Assembly (NCBI GenBank): GCA_903939765.1
Contig: CAJAIK010000098.1
Span: 61,285 to 125,284, forward strand
DNA length: 64,000 nt
Direction: 5' to 3'
DNA from: an uncultured Chlorobiaceae bacterium
Lineage (GTDB): Bacteria > Bacteroidota > Chlorobiia > Chlorobiales > Chlorobiaceae
Made by a program: the position numbers and the translations under genes. Of this stretch, positions 25,663-34,371 are shown piece by piece. Below the pieces are notes generated by a model, which saw nothing but the letters and a program-made list of their open reading frames with translations, was not told the DNA's origin and ran no database searches. Numbering within the stretch: the stretch's first letter is position 1; each line of letters opens with the position of its first letter.

Positions 25663-26082
25663 TCAGATACCGGGAAATTTAAGCTCTTCCCAGTCATCAA
25701 TCAAGTCCCAGTCGCGCCCTTTAACCTCTCCCATTGCATGCCCCTTGAGGTAGACCGTCTGGCTCGCCAAATCCTCGGCCAGCCAGTCGCAACTCATCGG
25801 TGCAGCTTCAAGCGTCCCCTCATAGACACAAACATCCTTCCAGTACCTTTTCCCCTCTTTTTCTGCGTAACACTCAAACCCCAGTTTCCACCACTGATTG
25901 AGCAACTCCCCCATCGCTGCAAGGTTCATCGCCCCGTCACGGAAGAGATAATCATCAAACCAGACGCGCCCGCCAATGGCGACCTGGTGGTCTTTCAAAC
26001 AACGATCCCAACCTCCGGGATACTTCTCCTCAATCAGGGTAACAGGCACAATCAGATTTAAAAACTCGGTCATAATGGCCAT
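25663..26082 (-). CDS. conserved hypothetical protein, tryptophan-rich
   Basis: Taken from ATG 26082, which has AAGGAG six bases upstream, the product is 139 residues; the frame extends to 26193 but that start has no usable ribosome site. The protein is acidic and rich in Trp and Tyr: LIEEKYPGGWDRCLKDHQ, GRVWFDDYLFRDGAMN, NQWWKLGFECYAEKEGKRYW and KGRDWDLIDDWEELKFPGI. No signal peptide or membrane helix is present. It probably is a soluble cytoplasmic protein of unknown function. It follows a lipocalin gene on the same strand and may be co-transcribed with it. Confidence 0.7.
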   Translation of the reverse strand: MAIMTEFLNLIVPVTLIEEKYPGGWDRCLKDHQVAIGGRVWFDDYLFRDGAMNLAAMGELLNQWWKLGFECYAEKEGKRYWKDVCVYEGTLEAAPMSCDWLAEDLASQTVYLKGHAMGEVKGRDWDLIDDWEELKFPGI

Positions 26083-26195
26083 AGAGGCTCCTTCGTATAA
26101 AATTATGTATTTCCGCCCAGACAGAAAAAGCCTGTGCAGATCGCATTCCCCAAATACGAACAAAAAAGCAGAAATCACAACCAGCAAAATCATCC

Positions 26196-26720
26196 TTACG
26201 GCTTCTTCTTGCCCAGATAGCGCAATTTTGCCGTATCAAAGCCCAATGTTGCCGCCTTGGCCACAAGCGCACTGAGCTGTGCTGGCTCCATCGCAGTATC
26301 TTTCGACAAAATCCAGAAATAGGATTTGTCGCGACCGCACACCATCGCCCAGCGATAGCCGGCCTTGTCGAGATCAATCACATTGTAGCTTGCATAAAAC
26401 GGGCCAAAAAAGGAGACCTTCAGGGCACCCTGGGTGGTGTTTTTATCATCAACAAAAACGCCGCGCCCCTGAATGGTTTTCCATTTTTCTTCTTTCAGGT
26501 CAAAGCCCTTGTTCACCACCTTGACACTGCCATCCGGAGCAAGGGAATAGGTCGCCGATACCGGATCGAGCTCCTTTTCAAAGCGGTTATCAAGGCGGGC
26601 GATTTCATGCCAGGTGCCAAGATAACGGCCAAGAGAAAAATCATCAACAACCGTGATTCCCTGCGGAACACCGGTGCATCCTGCAAGCAGGACAAAGAAA
26701 AGCAATAACAGTTTTTTCAT
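26196..26720 (-). CDS. blc: lipocalin family lipoprotein Blc
   Basis: A 174-residue outer-membrane lipocalin. The start at 26720 gives a lipoprotein signal MKKLLLLFFVLLAGC with the lipobox LLAGC. The lipocalin signature follows as LGRYLGTWHEIARLDNRFEK, and the family landmarks TIQGRGVFVDD, LKVSFFGPFYASYNVIDLD and YRWAMVCGRDKSYFWILSK are all present. Blc-type lipocalins bind lysophospholipids or fatty acids and help in envelope maintenance. A longer in-frame start at 26795 would bury the signal peptide and is rejected. The +2 residue after the lipidated cysteine is not aspartate, consistent with outer-membrane sorting. Confidence 0.9.
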   Translation of the reverse strand: MKKLLLLFFVLLAGCTGVPQGITVVDDFSLGRYLGTWHEIARLDNRFEKELDPVSATYSLAPDGSVKVVNKGFDLKEEKWKTIQGRGVFVDDKNTTQGALKVSFFGPFYASYNVIDLDKAGYRWAMVCGRDKSYFWILSKDTAMEPAQLSALVAKAATLGFDTAKLRYLGKKKP

Positions 26721-27041
26721 CCGCAGACTCTGTTTATGATTAAAAATTGTTGCCGTCGATGTTGAGGAATAGCAATGACTAAAGAGCATTGACAATCACT
26801 GCAACCAAGACCGTTAAAATATACACCAGCATCCCGCAAATTCTCAGCAAAAAAATATTCAGCAACAAAACAGACTCGACATAAACAGATCCAGTGGCAG
26901 AGCAACTCTGCATCATGACGCAGTATTGTGAAGACTCTTAAGCAAGAGAGAGCATCCCGACCAAATGACCCCCACAAAAAAATGCAATAATTCCGTATAC
27001 TCCCCTTTTTATGACACAAACAAAAACAGGAGACCCACACC
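26721..27041. other. 321-bp divergent intergenic region
   Basis: It separates the divergently transcribed lipocalin and the small protein at 27042. Apart from AGGAG (27029-27033) serving the latter gene, no clear promoter or structure was recognised, though promoters for both genes should lie here. Confidence 0.5.
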
Positions 27042-27224
27042 ATGGCCATGACTGTAGAGATCAAGAACAACAAGCTTTGTATTGAAATCGACCTCGAAAC
27101 ACCGACCCCTTCAGCTTCAGGAAAGACCCTGGTTGTTGCAAGCACGCGCGGCAACGCTGTCACCACCGCAGAGGTGAATGGCAAGCCAATCATCATCGGC
27201 CTGAACGCCTATATCAAGCCTTGA
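27042..27224 (+). CDS. small conserved protein (60 aa), function unknown
   Basis: A 60-residue protein with the pattern TVEIKNNKLCIEIDL, PTPSASGKTLVVASTRGN and KPIIIGLNAYIKP. This recurs as a stand-alone small protein in diverse bacteria, but no function is known to me. The sequence predicts a small all-beta domain without signal peptide. AGGAG eight bases before the ATG is a strong ribosome binding site, suggesting high expression. A perfect 12-bp hairpin covers its stop codon. It stands alone between a divergent lipocalin and a convergent cation exporter gene. Confidence 0.75.
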   Translation: MAMTVEIKNNKLCIEIDLETPTPSASGKTLVVASTRGNAVTTAEVNGKPIIIGLNAYIKP

Positions 27225-27243
27225 GAGACAATCTCTCAAGGCT
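27217..27243. terminator. hairpin over the stop codon of the 60-aa gene
   Basis: AGCCTTGAGAGA (27217-27228) and TCTCTCAAGGCT (27232-27243) form a perfect 12-bp stem with a CAA loop. No U-tract follows, so termination is uncertain; it may stabilise the mRNA end. Confidence 0.5.
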
Positions 27244-27321
27244 CTCCGACAAAAAATCGATAACGAGCAGGCAGGGCGACGATGATGAAGCCCTGCCTGA
27301 CAGACGGGATAACAATAACCG

Positions 27322-28254
27322 CTATGCCGAGAGAACGTTCCGGCACGCTTCGCCGGGATATTCGATTTCGACAGTTGAGTGATAGAGTCCGTATCGCTCA
27401 ACCAGCCCTCTGATGCGCTCTTTGAGCTGCATATAGGCTTCGGCGTCGAGGAGGGTATCGACTTCGAGATGGGCGGTAAACACGGTATGAACGCCATCGA
27501 GTGACCAGAGGTGGGCGTGGTGCACAGCGTGAATACGCTCCATCGCCTCAATCTCCCTTGTAATGAGAGCTATATCAAGTTCATCGGGCACTGCCTGCAG
27601 AAAGACCGGCAGCATCGATTTCAGATTTTTGACCACACCGGAAAGGATGTAGAGCGTGATGATGACGGCGAGAAGCGGGTCGAGCACAGGGATATCCCAG
27701 AAGTAGAGCACAACGGCAACAACCAGCACAGCGACCCATCCAAGCACATCTTCGAGCAGGTGCAGGGCGACGACTTTGGCGTTCATGCCGCTCTCTTTGG
27801 AGAGTTTTGCCATGGCAATGCCGTTGACCAGAACACCGACGATGGCCAGAAGAATCATCCCTCCTGCATCGGGTTTTTGCGGGTCGAGAATGCGGGGTAT
27901 GGCGTGGACAAGCACAAAGAGTGAGCTGGTAAGCAGCACCACCGTGCTGATCAGCGCGCCGAGAAGGGAGAAGCGCTTGTAGCCATAGGAGTAGCGCGCA
28001 CTGCTCTTTTCGCCGGAGATGCTCTCAAAATACCAAGCCTGGGCAAGGGCAAAGCAGTCGCCGAGGTCGTGGACTGCATCGGCCAGGATTGCGGTACTGC
28101 CCGTTATCATTCCCCCGACAACCTCGACAAGGGTAAAGCCGAGGTTAAGGAAAAAGGCGACCTTGATGTTGCCTGACGCGTGATGATGGTGATGATGATG
28201 ATGAGGGGTCGCTTCGTGGCCATGCTCACACTTTTCTGACGTTTTCTTCTCCAT
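27322..28254 (-). CDS. cation diffusion facilitator metal exporter (ZitB/CzcD type)
   Basis: A 310-residue proton-coupled metal exporter of the inner membrane. A cytoplasmic N-terminus with eight consecutive histidines precedes six helices. The transport-site motifs are ADAVHDLGD (helix 2) and HLLEDVLGW (helix 5), the D-H/D pattern of zinc-type CDF proteins. The C-terminal domain has HHAHLWSLDGVHTVFTAHLEV. Start: ATG 28254 is chosen; a TTG at 28302 overlapping the purU stop is possible and would add 16 residues. It follows purU on the same strand. Zinc is the most likely substrate from the His-rich tail and site residues. Confidence 0.9.
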   Translation of the reverse strand: MEKKTSEKCEHGHEATPHHHHHHHHASGNIKVAFFLNLGFTLVEVVGGMITGSTAILADAVHDLGDCFALAQAWYFESISGEKSSARYSYGYKRFSLLGALISTVVLLTSSLFVLVHAIPRILDPQKPDAGGMILLAIVGVLVNGIAMAKLSKESGMNAKVVALHLLEDVLGWVAVLVVAVVLYFWDIPVLDPLLAVIITLYILSGVVKNLKSMLPVFLQAVPDELDIALITREIEAMERIHAVHHAHLWSLDGVHTVFTAHLEVDTLLDAEAYMQLKERIRGLVERYGLYHSTVEIEYPGEACRNVLSA

Positions 28255-28298
28255 AGTAAGTTCATTATTATCTTTTAGCCTGGTCTCTCCGCAGTGAC

Positions 28299-29162
28299 TC
28301 AATCGAAGACGACGGTTTTTTTGCCATTTACAAGAATACGGTGTTCTGAGTGAAGACGAAGAGCGTGGGCAAGCACAAGGCGCTCAAGGTCGCGCCCTTT
28401 GCGGACAAGATCATCAAGTGTGTCCTTGTGGCTTACCCGCAGGATATCCTGCTCAATGATCGGCCCCTGGTCAAGCTCTTCGGTGACATAGTGGCTGGTG
28501 GCGCCGATGAGTTTGACCCCCCGTTCATAAGCCTGCCGGTAGGGACTGCTCCCGACAAATGCAGGCAGAAAGGAGTGATGAATATTGATGATCTGGCCCG
28601 GATAGCGGTCAACAAACTGCGAAGAAAGCACCTGCATATAGCGGGCAAGTACAATTGTATCAATCGAGTGTTTCTCAAGAAGATCGATCTCCAGCAGTTC
28701 AATCGCCAGTTTGTTTTCACGGGTGACTGCAAAATGATGGAAGGGAATGGCGTGGTGCGCGGCAAGCGAGCCAAGATCCGGATGGTTGGCCACAATCAGC
28801 GCAATATCAATGGCGAACTCCCCGATACTGTTTCGCCAGAGAATTTCCTGGAGGCAATGATCGTAACGGGAGACAAAAATTGCCACGCGGGTTTTACGAC
28901 CGGTAAAACGGATCTTCCATGAGGCGTTGAACTCTTTCGCGAGTGGAGAGAAGGCCTCAACAAGCTCAGAAACAGGAATTGAGAAGTTTTCGGTACCCCA
29001 TGAGACTCTTATAAAAAAGATCTTTTCAACGGGATCCACATGCTCGTCAAGATCCAGAATATTGCCGCCCCGCTCATAGATAAAGTGCGAAATACGTGAA
29101 ACCAGACCAGGACGATCAGTACAGGAGAGCAGAAGAATAGCTACCGGACAGGATGGAGTCAT
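28299..29162 (-). CDS. purU: formyltetrahydrofolate deformylase
   Basis: A 287-residue enzyme that hydrolyses 10-formyltetrahydrofolate to formate and tetrahydrofolate. An N-terminal ACT domain (AILLLSCTDRPGLVSRISHFI) precedes a formyltransferase domain with NIHHSFLPAFVGSSPYRQAYERGVK, GATSHYVTEELDQGPIIEQD. The catalytic Asn-His-Asp set of the hydrolytic branch is present (N in NIHH, H, and D in LDQGP). The start at 29162 is preferred over a TTG at 29207. Formate produced may feed purine synthesis through PurT, and tetrahydrofolate is recycled. Confidence 0.93.
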   Translation of the reverse strand: MTPSCPVAILLLSCTDRPGLVSRISHFIYERGGNILDLDEHVDPVEKIFFIRVSWGTENFSIPVSELVEAFSPLAKEFNASWKIRFTGRKTRVAIFVSRYDHCLQEILWRNSIGEFAIDIALIVANHPDLGSLAAHHAIPFHHFAVTRENKLAIELLEIDLLEKHSIDTIVLARYMQVLSSQFVDRYPGQIINIHHSFLPAFVGSSPYRQAYERGVKLIGATSHYVTEELDQGPIIEQDILRVSHKDTLDDLVRKGRDLERLVLAHALRLHSEHRILVNGKKTVVFD

Positions 29163-29378
29163 TATCTTTTTTTTGATTGCACAGGGGTTGGCATTTAAGA
29201 AAAACAAGAAGTTGCAAAGCTGAAAAAATTTAATGATTTTTTCAGCGATTCAAAGGTCTAAACAAGAGCATAAGTAACGACAAAAATTGTGACCGCTTTT
29301 TTATCATTCCTCTCAATACCAAAAAAGGGAATATGAGCGGATTTACCGATTAGTGCCTGATCCACAAAAAGCAGAACC

Positions 29379-30002
29379 ATGAACAAAACCCTTCAATGGA
29401 GTATCGCCTCGGTAACCGTTATTTCGCTCTGTATACTCAGCTATCTTTTTGCAGACATGCAAACCGCTTTGTGGTTCCATGCGTTTGAAAACACCCTGGT
29501 TTACAAGGTTTTTGGCAAGATAACGCTTTTGGGCGACTCACTCGGCTACCTGGTCGGAGGACTGCTGCTTTTTGTCGTTTTTTGGAAGAGGAACCTCTAT
29601 TGGGCTTCTTCGGGCCTCTTCCTCTTCTCTACCGTCGCGATTTCAGGATTAAGTGCTGACCTGGTCAAATATATCTCTGGCAGGGCAAGGCCAACACTCT
29701 ATTTGCATGAGCATCTCTACGGATTTGACTTGTTCCATTGGCAATACGCATGGACCTCTTTTCCCTCCGGCCATTCGGCAACTGCATTGAGTGTTGCCAC
29801 CCTTTTTGCAATTCTTTACCCTCGGTGGCGATTTGCTGCCTTTTTTGGAGGGTTCCTGATCGCCTTCAGTCGCATTGTTCTTGCCCAGCACTATGTCAGT
29901 GATGTCATTGTCGGCTCTTTTCTGGGAATGGTTTCCACTGTGCTGCTCCATAACTTGTATTTCAAATCGAAATTTGAAGCCGCTGAACACAATAAAATCT
30001 GA
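29379..30002 (+). CDS. PAP2 family membrane phosphatase
   Basis: A 207-residue polytopic membrane protein with the three phosphatase motifs of the PAP2 family: KYISGRARPTL, PSGHSATAL and SRIVLAQHYVSDVIVG. The conserved Lys, Arg, His and Asp are all there. Members dephosphorylate lipid phosphates such as undecaprenyl pyrophosphate, phosphatidic acid or phosphatidylglycerol phosphate. The downstream neighbours are a broken glycosyltransferase and a flippase, a combination often seen in loci for polyprenyl-linked glycolipids, so an undecaprenyl-phosphate role is plausible. Confidence 0.88.
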   Translation: MNKTLQWSIASVTVISLCILSYLFADMQTALWFHAFENTLVYKVFGKITLLGDSLGYLVGGLLLFVVFWKRNLYWASSGLFLFSTVAISGLSADLVKYISGRARPTLYLHEHLYGFDLFHWQYAWTSFPSGHSATALSVATLFAILYPRWRFAAFFGGFLIAFSRIVLAQHYVSDVIVGSFLGMVSTVLLHNLYFKSKFEAAEHNKI

Positions 30003-30205
30003 GAGTGCCTGGTTTTTTGACGGCACTTGCACTCATTGTTCCCCTTGCCGTAACCGTTCTCATCTCACTGCATGAGCGATCAGAGAAAAACGCGGCTCTC
30101 ATGGCAAAAAAGAAGAGCTCGGAAAACCTGAAACCCCTCTTTTTTAGTATATTCAACATCTTTTGTTGAACAACGTACCTCAAGGCCAGGCGAGATTGTT
30201 TTGAC

Positions 30206-30453
30206 ATGAGTGAAGCTGAAAAAATCAAACCACTTTTTGCCGCTCTCACCCTCTCGCTTGCTGATCTTTGAGCATGAAATTATTCTGATTGATGATGGCT
30301 CTACCGACAACACCGTGTATAAACTCCGGGCACACGCTCCCGGCCAATTCGCAACTCGTCATACCCAACCAAAATTACGGGCAGACAACGGCCAGAGCAG
30401 CAGGTATCGATCATGCGTACCTGTTACAAGTCATAGAACAAGAAACCCTGTAG
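30206..30453 (+). pseudogene. remnant of a family 2 glycosyltransferase
   Basis: ATG 30206 opens MSEAEKIKPLFAAL and stops within 22 codons. A neighbouring frame then gives the GT2 motif EIILIDDGSTDNTV (around 30270-30320), and a third frame gives LVIPNQNYGQTTARAAGIDHA and ends at TAG 30451-30453. These are consecutive pieces of a dolichol-phosphate-mannose-synthase-like glycosyltransferase in different frames, with the N-terminal part apparently deleted. The gene is therefore frameshifted and truncated. It likely worked with the flippase that follows. Confidence 0.7.
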
Positions 30454-30467
30454 CATCACAAACATCA

Positions 30468-31370
30468 TTGGCAAACCGTAAAATAAACCCGAAAAAGCTG
30501 CTTAAAACGCTGCTGCAGATTCTTGTCACCGGTGCTGCTCTTTATCTGGTTCTGATAAAAAACGATATCGGAAAAATTTTTGCTATAATCCAGAGTGCCA
30601 ACCCCTGGTATCTTCTGCTCTCGCTCCTTTTTTTCAATATCTCCAAGCTCATCAATGCGGTGCGCCTGAACCGCTTTTTCAAGGTTATCGGCATTGAACT
30701 CTCCACGATATACAGCCTCAAGCTCTACTATCTGGGGATGTTCTATAATCTTTTTCTTCCTGGAGGTATCGGGGGTGATGGCTATAAAGTCTACGTGTTA
30801 CAGAAAAACCACGGCGTAAAAATGATCAATGTCTTTCATGCTGTGTTTTGGGACCGTGTATCCGGAATCATCGCGCTGATCTTTCTCTCACTCATCCTGC
30901 TGCAACCAAGTAATTTTGCTTTACAACTTCCCCAGTTTGTACCCTATGCATGGATACTCTTCATCGCAATCTACCCGCTGGCACTGATTCTCAACAAGCT
31001 CTTCTATAAACAGTTTATCGGGGTTTTTACCATTACCTCAATCGAATCGATGCTGGTGCAGGTAAGCCAGGTGATTTCCGCATTTTTTATACTTAAAGCT
31101 ATTTCACAGAATGCACATATTGCTGACTATCTGGCGATATTCCTGATATCAACCGTAGCCACCATTCTGCCTGCCTTTGCCTTTGGAGGCTTGGGCGCAA
31201 GAGAATGGACTTCGTCCCACATGCTTAATTACATTCACCTCGACGCCAATACAGGCGTTGCACTGTCGCTCATATTCTTCGTTATTTCGGCCATTTCCTC
31301 ACTTCCAGGAATTCTCACCAGAATCAACCACGAAAAAAGTGTGCCGGAAATTCCGGAAAGCCTCCAATAG
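30468..31370 (+). CDS. YbhN/UPF0104-type membrane flippase-like protein
   Basis: About 300 residues with seven or eight hydrophobic helices of the lysylphosphatidylglycerol-synthase transmembrane/YbhN family. Landmarks are NAVRLNRFFKVIGI, YYLGMFYNLFLPGGIGGDGYKVY, FWDRVSGIIAL and AFGGLGAREW. Such proteins often act with GT2 enzymes in moving glycolipids. The start is unclear: the frame is open back to 30210, but its upstream part is translated from the glycosyltransferase remnant in a partly wrong frame. TTG 30468 is the first plausible start after that remnant; no good ribosome binding site is seen. The upstream damage may have reduced its expression. Confidence 0.75.
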   Translation: MANRKINPKKLLKTLLQILVTGAALYLVLIKNDIGKIFAIIQSANPWYLLLSLLFFNISKLINAVRLNRFFKVIGIELSTIYSLKLYYLGMFYNLFLPGGIGGDGYKVYVLQKNHGVKMINVFHAVFWDRVSGIIALIFLSLILLQPSNFALQLPQFVPYAWILFIAIYPLALILNKLFYKQFIGVFTITSIESMLVQVSQVISAFFILKAISQNAHIADYLAIFLISTVATILPAFAFGGLGAREWTSSHMLNYIHLDANTGVALSLIFFVISAISSLPGILTRINHEKSVPEIPESLQ

Positions 31371-31386
31371 TCTTTTTCCCGAATCG

Positions 31387-33096
31387 CTACCGGTTGGTGA
31401 GCTCAAGATCTTTCAACTTGATCTGCCACTGCTCGCGGTTGTTCCACATCCTTTTCTCGACCGAATAAACCATTGAAAATACCGGGCGGTAACGGGCGGT
31501 AAGTGCCGTGTAGATATCGAGACGGTCAAAGCCGATAACTTCGAAGGTGCGTCCGTGTTTATCCCTGACAGCAAACTTGACATGCCGCTGTTTAAGCAGT
31601 TTTGGCTGGCCATAAAGCACAAGCTCTTCTGACATAAAGAGCGGCTCACGGTTACCATGACCGTAGGGTGCAAACTGTTCGAGCACATTGATAAAGTTGG
31701 CCGTGATATCTTCAAGGGCAAGTCGTGAATCGACAACAAGCTCTTTCTGACGTTCTCCGATTGAGAGGCGCACGGAACAGACCTCATTGAACTTTTTGCG
31801 GAATGGAGCAAAGTTTTCGGGCCGGAGGGTAATTCCAGCAGCCTGGTGATGCCCCCCGAACTGTTCAAGATAGTCGCCGCACTCCTGCAATGCCTCAAAG
31901 ATATTGAGCCCTTCAACGCTTCGTACCGACCCCTTGATAAGCCCGTTCATACCTCCGAGAATGACCGTCGGCAGATAATGTTTTTCAATCATTTTTGAAG
32001 CCACAATGCCAAGCACTCCAATATGCCATGATTCGTCATAGAGCACAATCGAAGAACACCAGGAGGCAACATGGCTTGCGTGCAGCTTTTCAGCCTGAAC
32101 CATAATATCTGCATCAATTTCCCTGCGCCGTGAGTTCATACCGTCAAGCTCATCAGCATGACGCTGGCACTCCGTCTTCGAATCGGAAAGAAGCCACTCA
32201 ACTGCGAGGTGTGCGGAGTGCATTCTTCCAGCGGCATTGATACGGGGTGCAATGCCGAAAGCGATATGAAACATGCCGAGTTCTGCCGGCGCAACTTTCA
32301 TAAGCGAAAACATCGCCAGTAAATTGGCTCTGGGGCTTGTGCGCATCCGCTGCAACCCTTCGCGCACCAGCGTCCGGTTTTCATTTTCAAGAGAGACCAT
32401 GTCGGCCGCTGTGGCAATGGCAACAAAATCAAGATATTTCTGCCAGCTCTCCGGAGCGGTCTGCATACGTTCGGCGATGGCCTGAATGAACTTGAATGCC
32501 ACACCGCACCCGCATAACTCCCGGAAGGGATAGGTCGAGCCTTGAACCTTTGGATTCAAAATGGCATAGGCCTGAGGAAGCTCACCAGGCTCATGATGAT
32601 CGCAGATGATGACATCAATACCGTGGCCCCGGCATCGCCGTATCGCCTGGTTCTCGTTTATGCCGCAATCGACCGTAACAAGAAGCTTGACGTTCTGCTC
32701 AACAACGGAGTCAATGCCTTCAGTCGACAGGCCATAGCCCTCCGTAAAACGGTCATTGATATAGTAGGAGACCTCAGCCCCCTGCTCTTTCAAAAAAAGC
32801 AGAAGCAGCGCAGTTCCGGTTGTACCGTCAACATCATAATCGCCATAAAGCATTATTTTTTGATGCTCCCTGATGGCTTGCAACATGCGCGCAACTGCAC
32901 GCTCCATATCCTGCAAAAGAAAGGGAGAGGGAAGATCGAGAATTGACGATCGAAAATACTCCTTTGCCTCCTCATAAGTCTGGACGCCGCGATTGAAAAG
33001 TGCCCTTGCAACAGGCAGGGTGACATTGATTGCCTCTGAAAGAACAAGTACCGCCTGTTCATCGGGAGAGCGAAAATTCCAGCGGTATCGTTTCAT
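31387..33096 (-). CDS. recJ: single-stranded-DNA-specific exonuclease RecJ
   Basis: A 569-residue 5'-3' exonuclease of the DHH family used in recombination and mismatch repair. The DHH domain motifs are LYGDYDVDGTTG near 85, TVDCGIN, ICDHHEPG and GVAFKFIQA; the DHHA1 domain ends with GGHHQAAGITL, followed by an OB-like C-terminal domain. Size and order fit bacterial RecJ. It stands between the flippase (convergent) and the fructose-bisphosphatase gene (divergent). Confidence 0.95.
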   Translation of the reverse strand: MKRYRWNFRSPDEQAVLVLSEAINVTLPVARALFNRGVQTYEEAKEYFRSSILDLPSPFLLQDMERAVARMLQAIREHQKIMLYGDYDVDGTTGTALLLLFLKEQGAEVSYYINDRFTEGYGLSTEGIDSVVEQNVKLLVTVDCGINENQAIRRCRGHGIDVIICDHHEPGELPQAYAILNPKVQGSTYPFRELCGCGVAFKFIQAIAERMQTAPESWQKYLDFVAIATAADMVSLENENRTLVREGLQRMRTSPRANLLAMFSLMKVAPAELGMFHIAFGIAPRINAAGRMHSAHLAVEWLLSDSKTECQRHADELDGMNSRRREIDADIMVQAEKLHASHVASWCSSIVLYDESWHIGVLGIVASKMIEKHYLPTVILGGMNGLIKGSVRSVEGLNIFEALQECGDYLEQFGGHHQAAGITLRPENFAPFRKKFNEVCSVRLSIGERQKELVVDSRLALEDITANFINVLEQFAPYGHGNREPLFMSEELVLYGQPKLLKQRHVKFAVRDKHGRTFEVIGFDRLDIYTALTARYRPVFSMVYSVEKRMWNNREQWQIKLKDLELTNR

Positions 33097-33198
33097 GAAA
33101 AATTGACAAAAGTGCTAATGAAAAGAAGCTCAATTTAGGCAAGAGTTCGCCATTTCCTGAAAAAAAACATTCAACCAAAGATCTGCTGGCTTATGCAC

Positions 33199-33227
33199 TT
33201 GACAGAAGCCTTGGATATCCCTACATT
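33199..33227 (+). promoter_or_regulatory. candidate sigma-70-type promoter of fbp
   Basis: TTGACA at 33199-33204 and TACATT at 33222-33227 are separated by 17 bases. The -35 is a perfect consensus and the -10 matches at four of six. It lies 66 bases before the fbp ATG. Confidence 0.5.
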
Positions 33228-33293
33228 GTGGTTCGAACGATATACCTTGTCTATCGACCAATAAACGCACACAAACTATCAGGAAAAGAGAAC

Positions 33294-34295
33294 ATGAGTA
33301 ACTTGATTACGATTGAACGCCACATCCTTGAACAGCAGAAATTCTTTCCCGAAGCACACGGCGAGCTTACCGACCTTCTCAACGACGTGGCCTTTGCCGC
33401 AAAACTTGTAAGAAAAGAGGTTGTCCGGGCAGGTCTGGTTGACATTCTTGGTTTTACAGGCAGTACCAATGTGCAGGGTGAAGAGGTCAAAAAACTTGAT
33501 ATTTTTGCCAATGAAAAAATCATCTCCGCCATCGGCCAGCACGGACGCTTTGCCATTATGGGTTCCGAGGAGAATGAAGAGATCATTATTCCTCCAAAAA
33601 ATGAGAGCGGCAACTATGCGCTCCTCTTCGATCCACTTGATGGCTCTTCAAACATTGACGTCAATGTGAGCGTCGGCACCATCTTTTCCATCTATAAACT
33701 CAAAGGGGACGATCCCGGCAAGGCAAACATCAGCGACTGCCTGCAGCATGGTTACGAGCAGGTTGCTGCCGGTTATGTCATCTATGGTTCATCGGTTGTC
33801 ATGGTCTATACCACCGGCCACGGCGTGCACGGCTTTACCTACGATCCTACCATCGGAGAGTTTCTCCTTTCGCACGAAAACATCATCACCCCGAAAAGCG
33901 GCAAATACTACTCCATCAACGAAGGCTCCTACGCGCAGTTTAACGAAGGAACAAAAAAATATCTCGATTATATCAAAGAGGAAGATCCGGCAACTAACCG
34001 TCCTTACAGCACCCGTTACATCGGCTCGCTGGTCGCCGACTTCCACCGCAACTTGCTGACCGGTGGTGTGTTCGTCTATCCACCAACCACAAAACACCTC
34101 AACGGAAAGCTCCGGCTCATGTACGAAGCCAACCCCCTTGCCTTTATCTGTGAACAGGCTGGTGGACGGGCAACAAACGGCCGGGATCGCATCCTCGATA
34201 TTCAGCCGCTTGAGCTGCATCAGCGCACACCGCTCTATATCGGCAGCGTCGATGACGTGATTGTTGCAGAGGAATTTGAGCAGGGTATAAGATAA
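33294..34295 (+). CDS. fbp: class I fructose-1,6-bisphosphatase
   Basis: A 333-residue class I fructose-bisphosphatase that hydrolyses fructose-1,6-bisphosphate in gluconeogenesis. The metal site is present as [26 protein letters not shown]; substrate-binding parts are [21 protein letters not shown] and LYEANP-type [16 protein letters not shown]. In an autotroph fixing carbon by the reverse TCA cycle it is needed for making hexoses and glycogen. An earlier in-frame start at 33228 is unlikely; ATG 33294 is preceded by an AGGAAAAGAG ribosome site. A REP-like palindrome follows the gene. Confidence 0.95.
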   Translation: MSNLITIERHILEQQKFFPEAHGELTDLLNDVAFAAKLVRKEVVRAGLVDILGFTGSTNVQGEEVKKLDIFANEKIISAIGQHGRFAIMGSEENEEIIIPPKNESGNYALLFDPLDGSSNIDVNVSVGTIFSIYKLKGDDPGKANISDCLQHGYEQVAAGYVIYGSSVVMVYTTGHGVHGFTYDPTIGEFLLSHENIITPKSGKYYSINEGSYAQFNEGTKKYLDYIKEEDPATNRPYSTRYIGSLVADFHRNLLTGGVFVYPPTTKHLNGKLRLMYEANPLAFICEQAGGRATNGRDRILDIQPLELHQRTPLYIGSVDDVIVAEEFEQGIR

Positions 34296-34317
34296 TATAA
34301 GGTTTTTTGATGCACGG

Positions 34318-34345
34318 TAGGGGCATGGCATGCCATGCCCTTACG
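34318..34345. repeat. solitary REP-like palindrome
   Basis: GTAGGGGCATGGCA pairs with TGCCATGCCCTTAC, 13 of 14 bases. It shares the GTAGGGGC head with the palindromes in and near the REP-associated transposase at 12.1-12.6 kb. It lies in the gap between fbp and the convergent ymdB and might also act as a weak terminator. Confidence 0.65.
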
Positions 34346-34371
34346 AATGCGGGGACATTAACGGTTATCCT

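Noticed and set aside
28178..28205. GATGATGGTGATGATG-type short tandem repeat
   Set aside because: It is the codon run for eight histidines in the CDF exporter, not a regulatory repeat or CRISPR.
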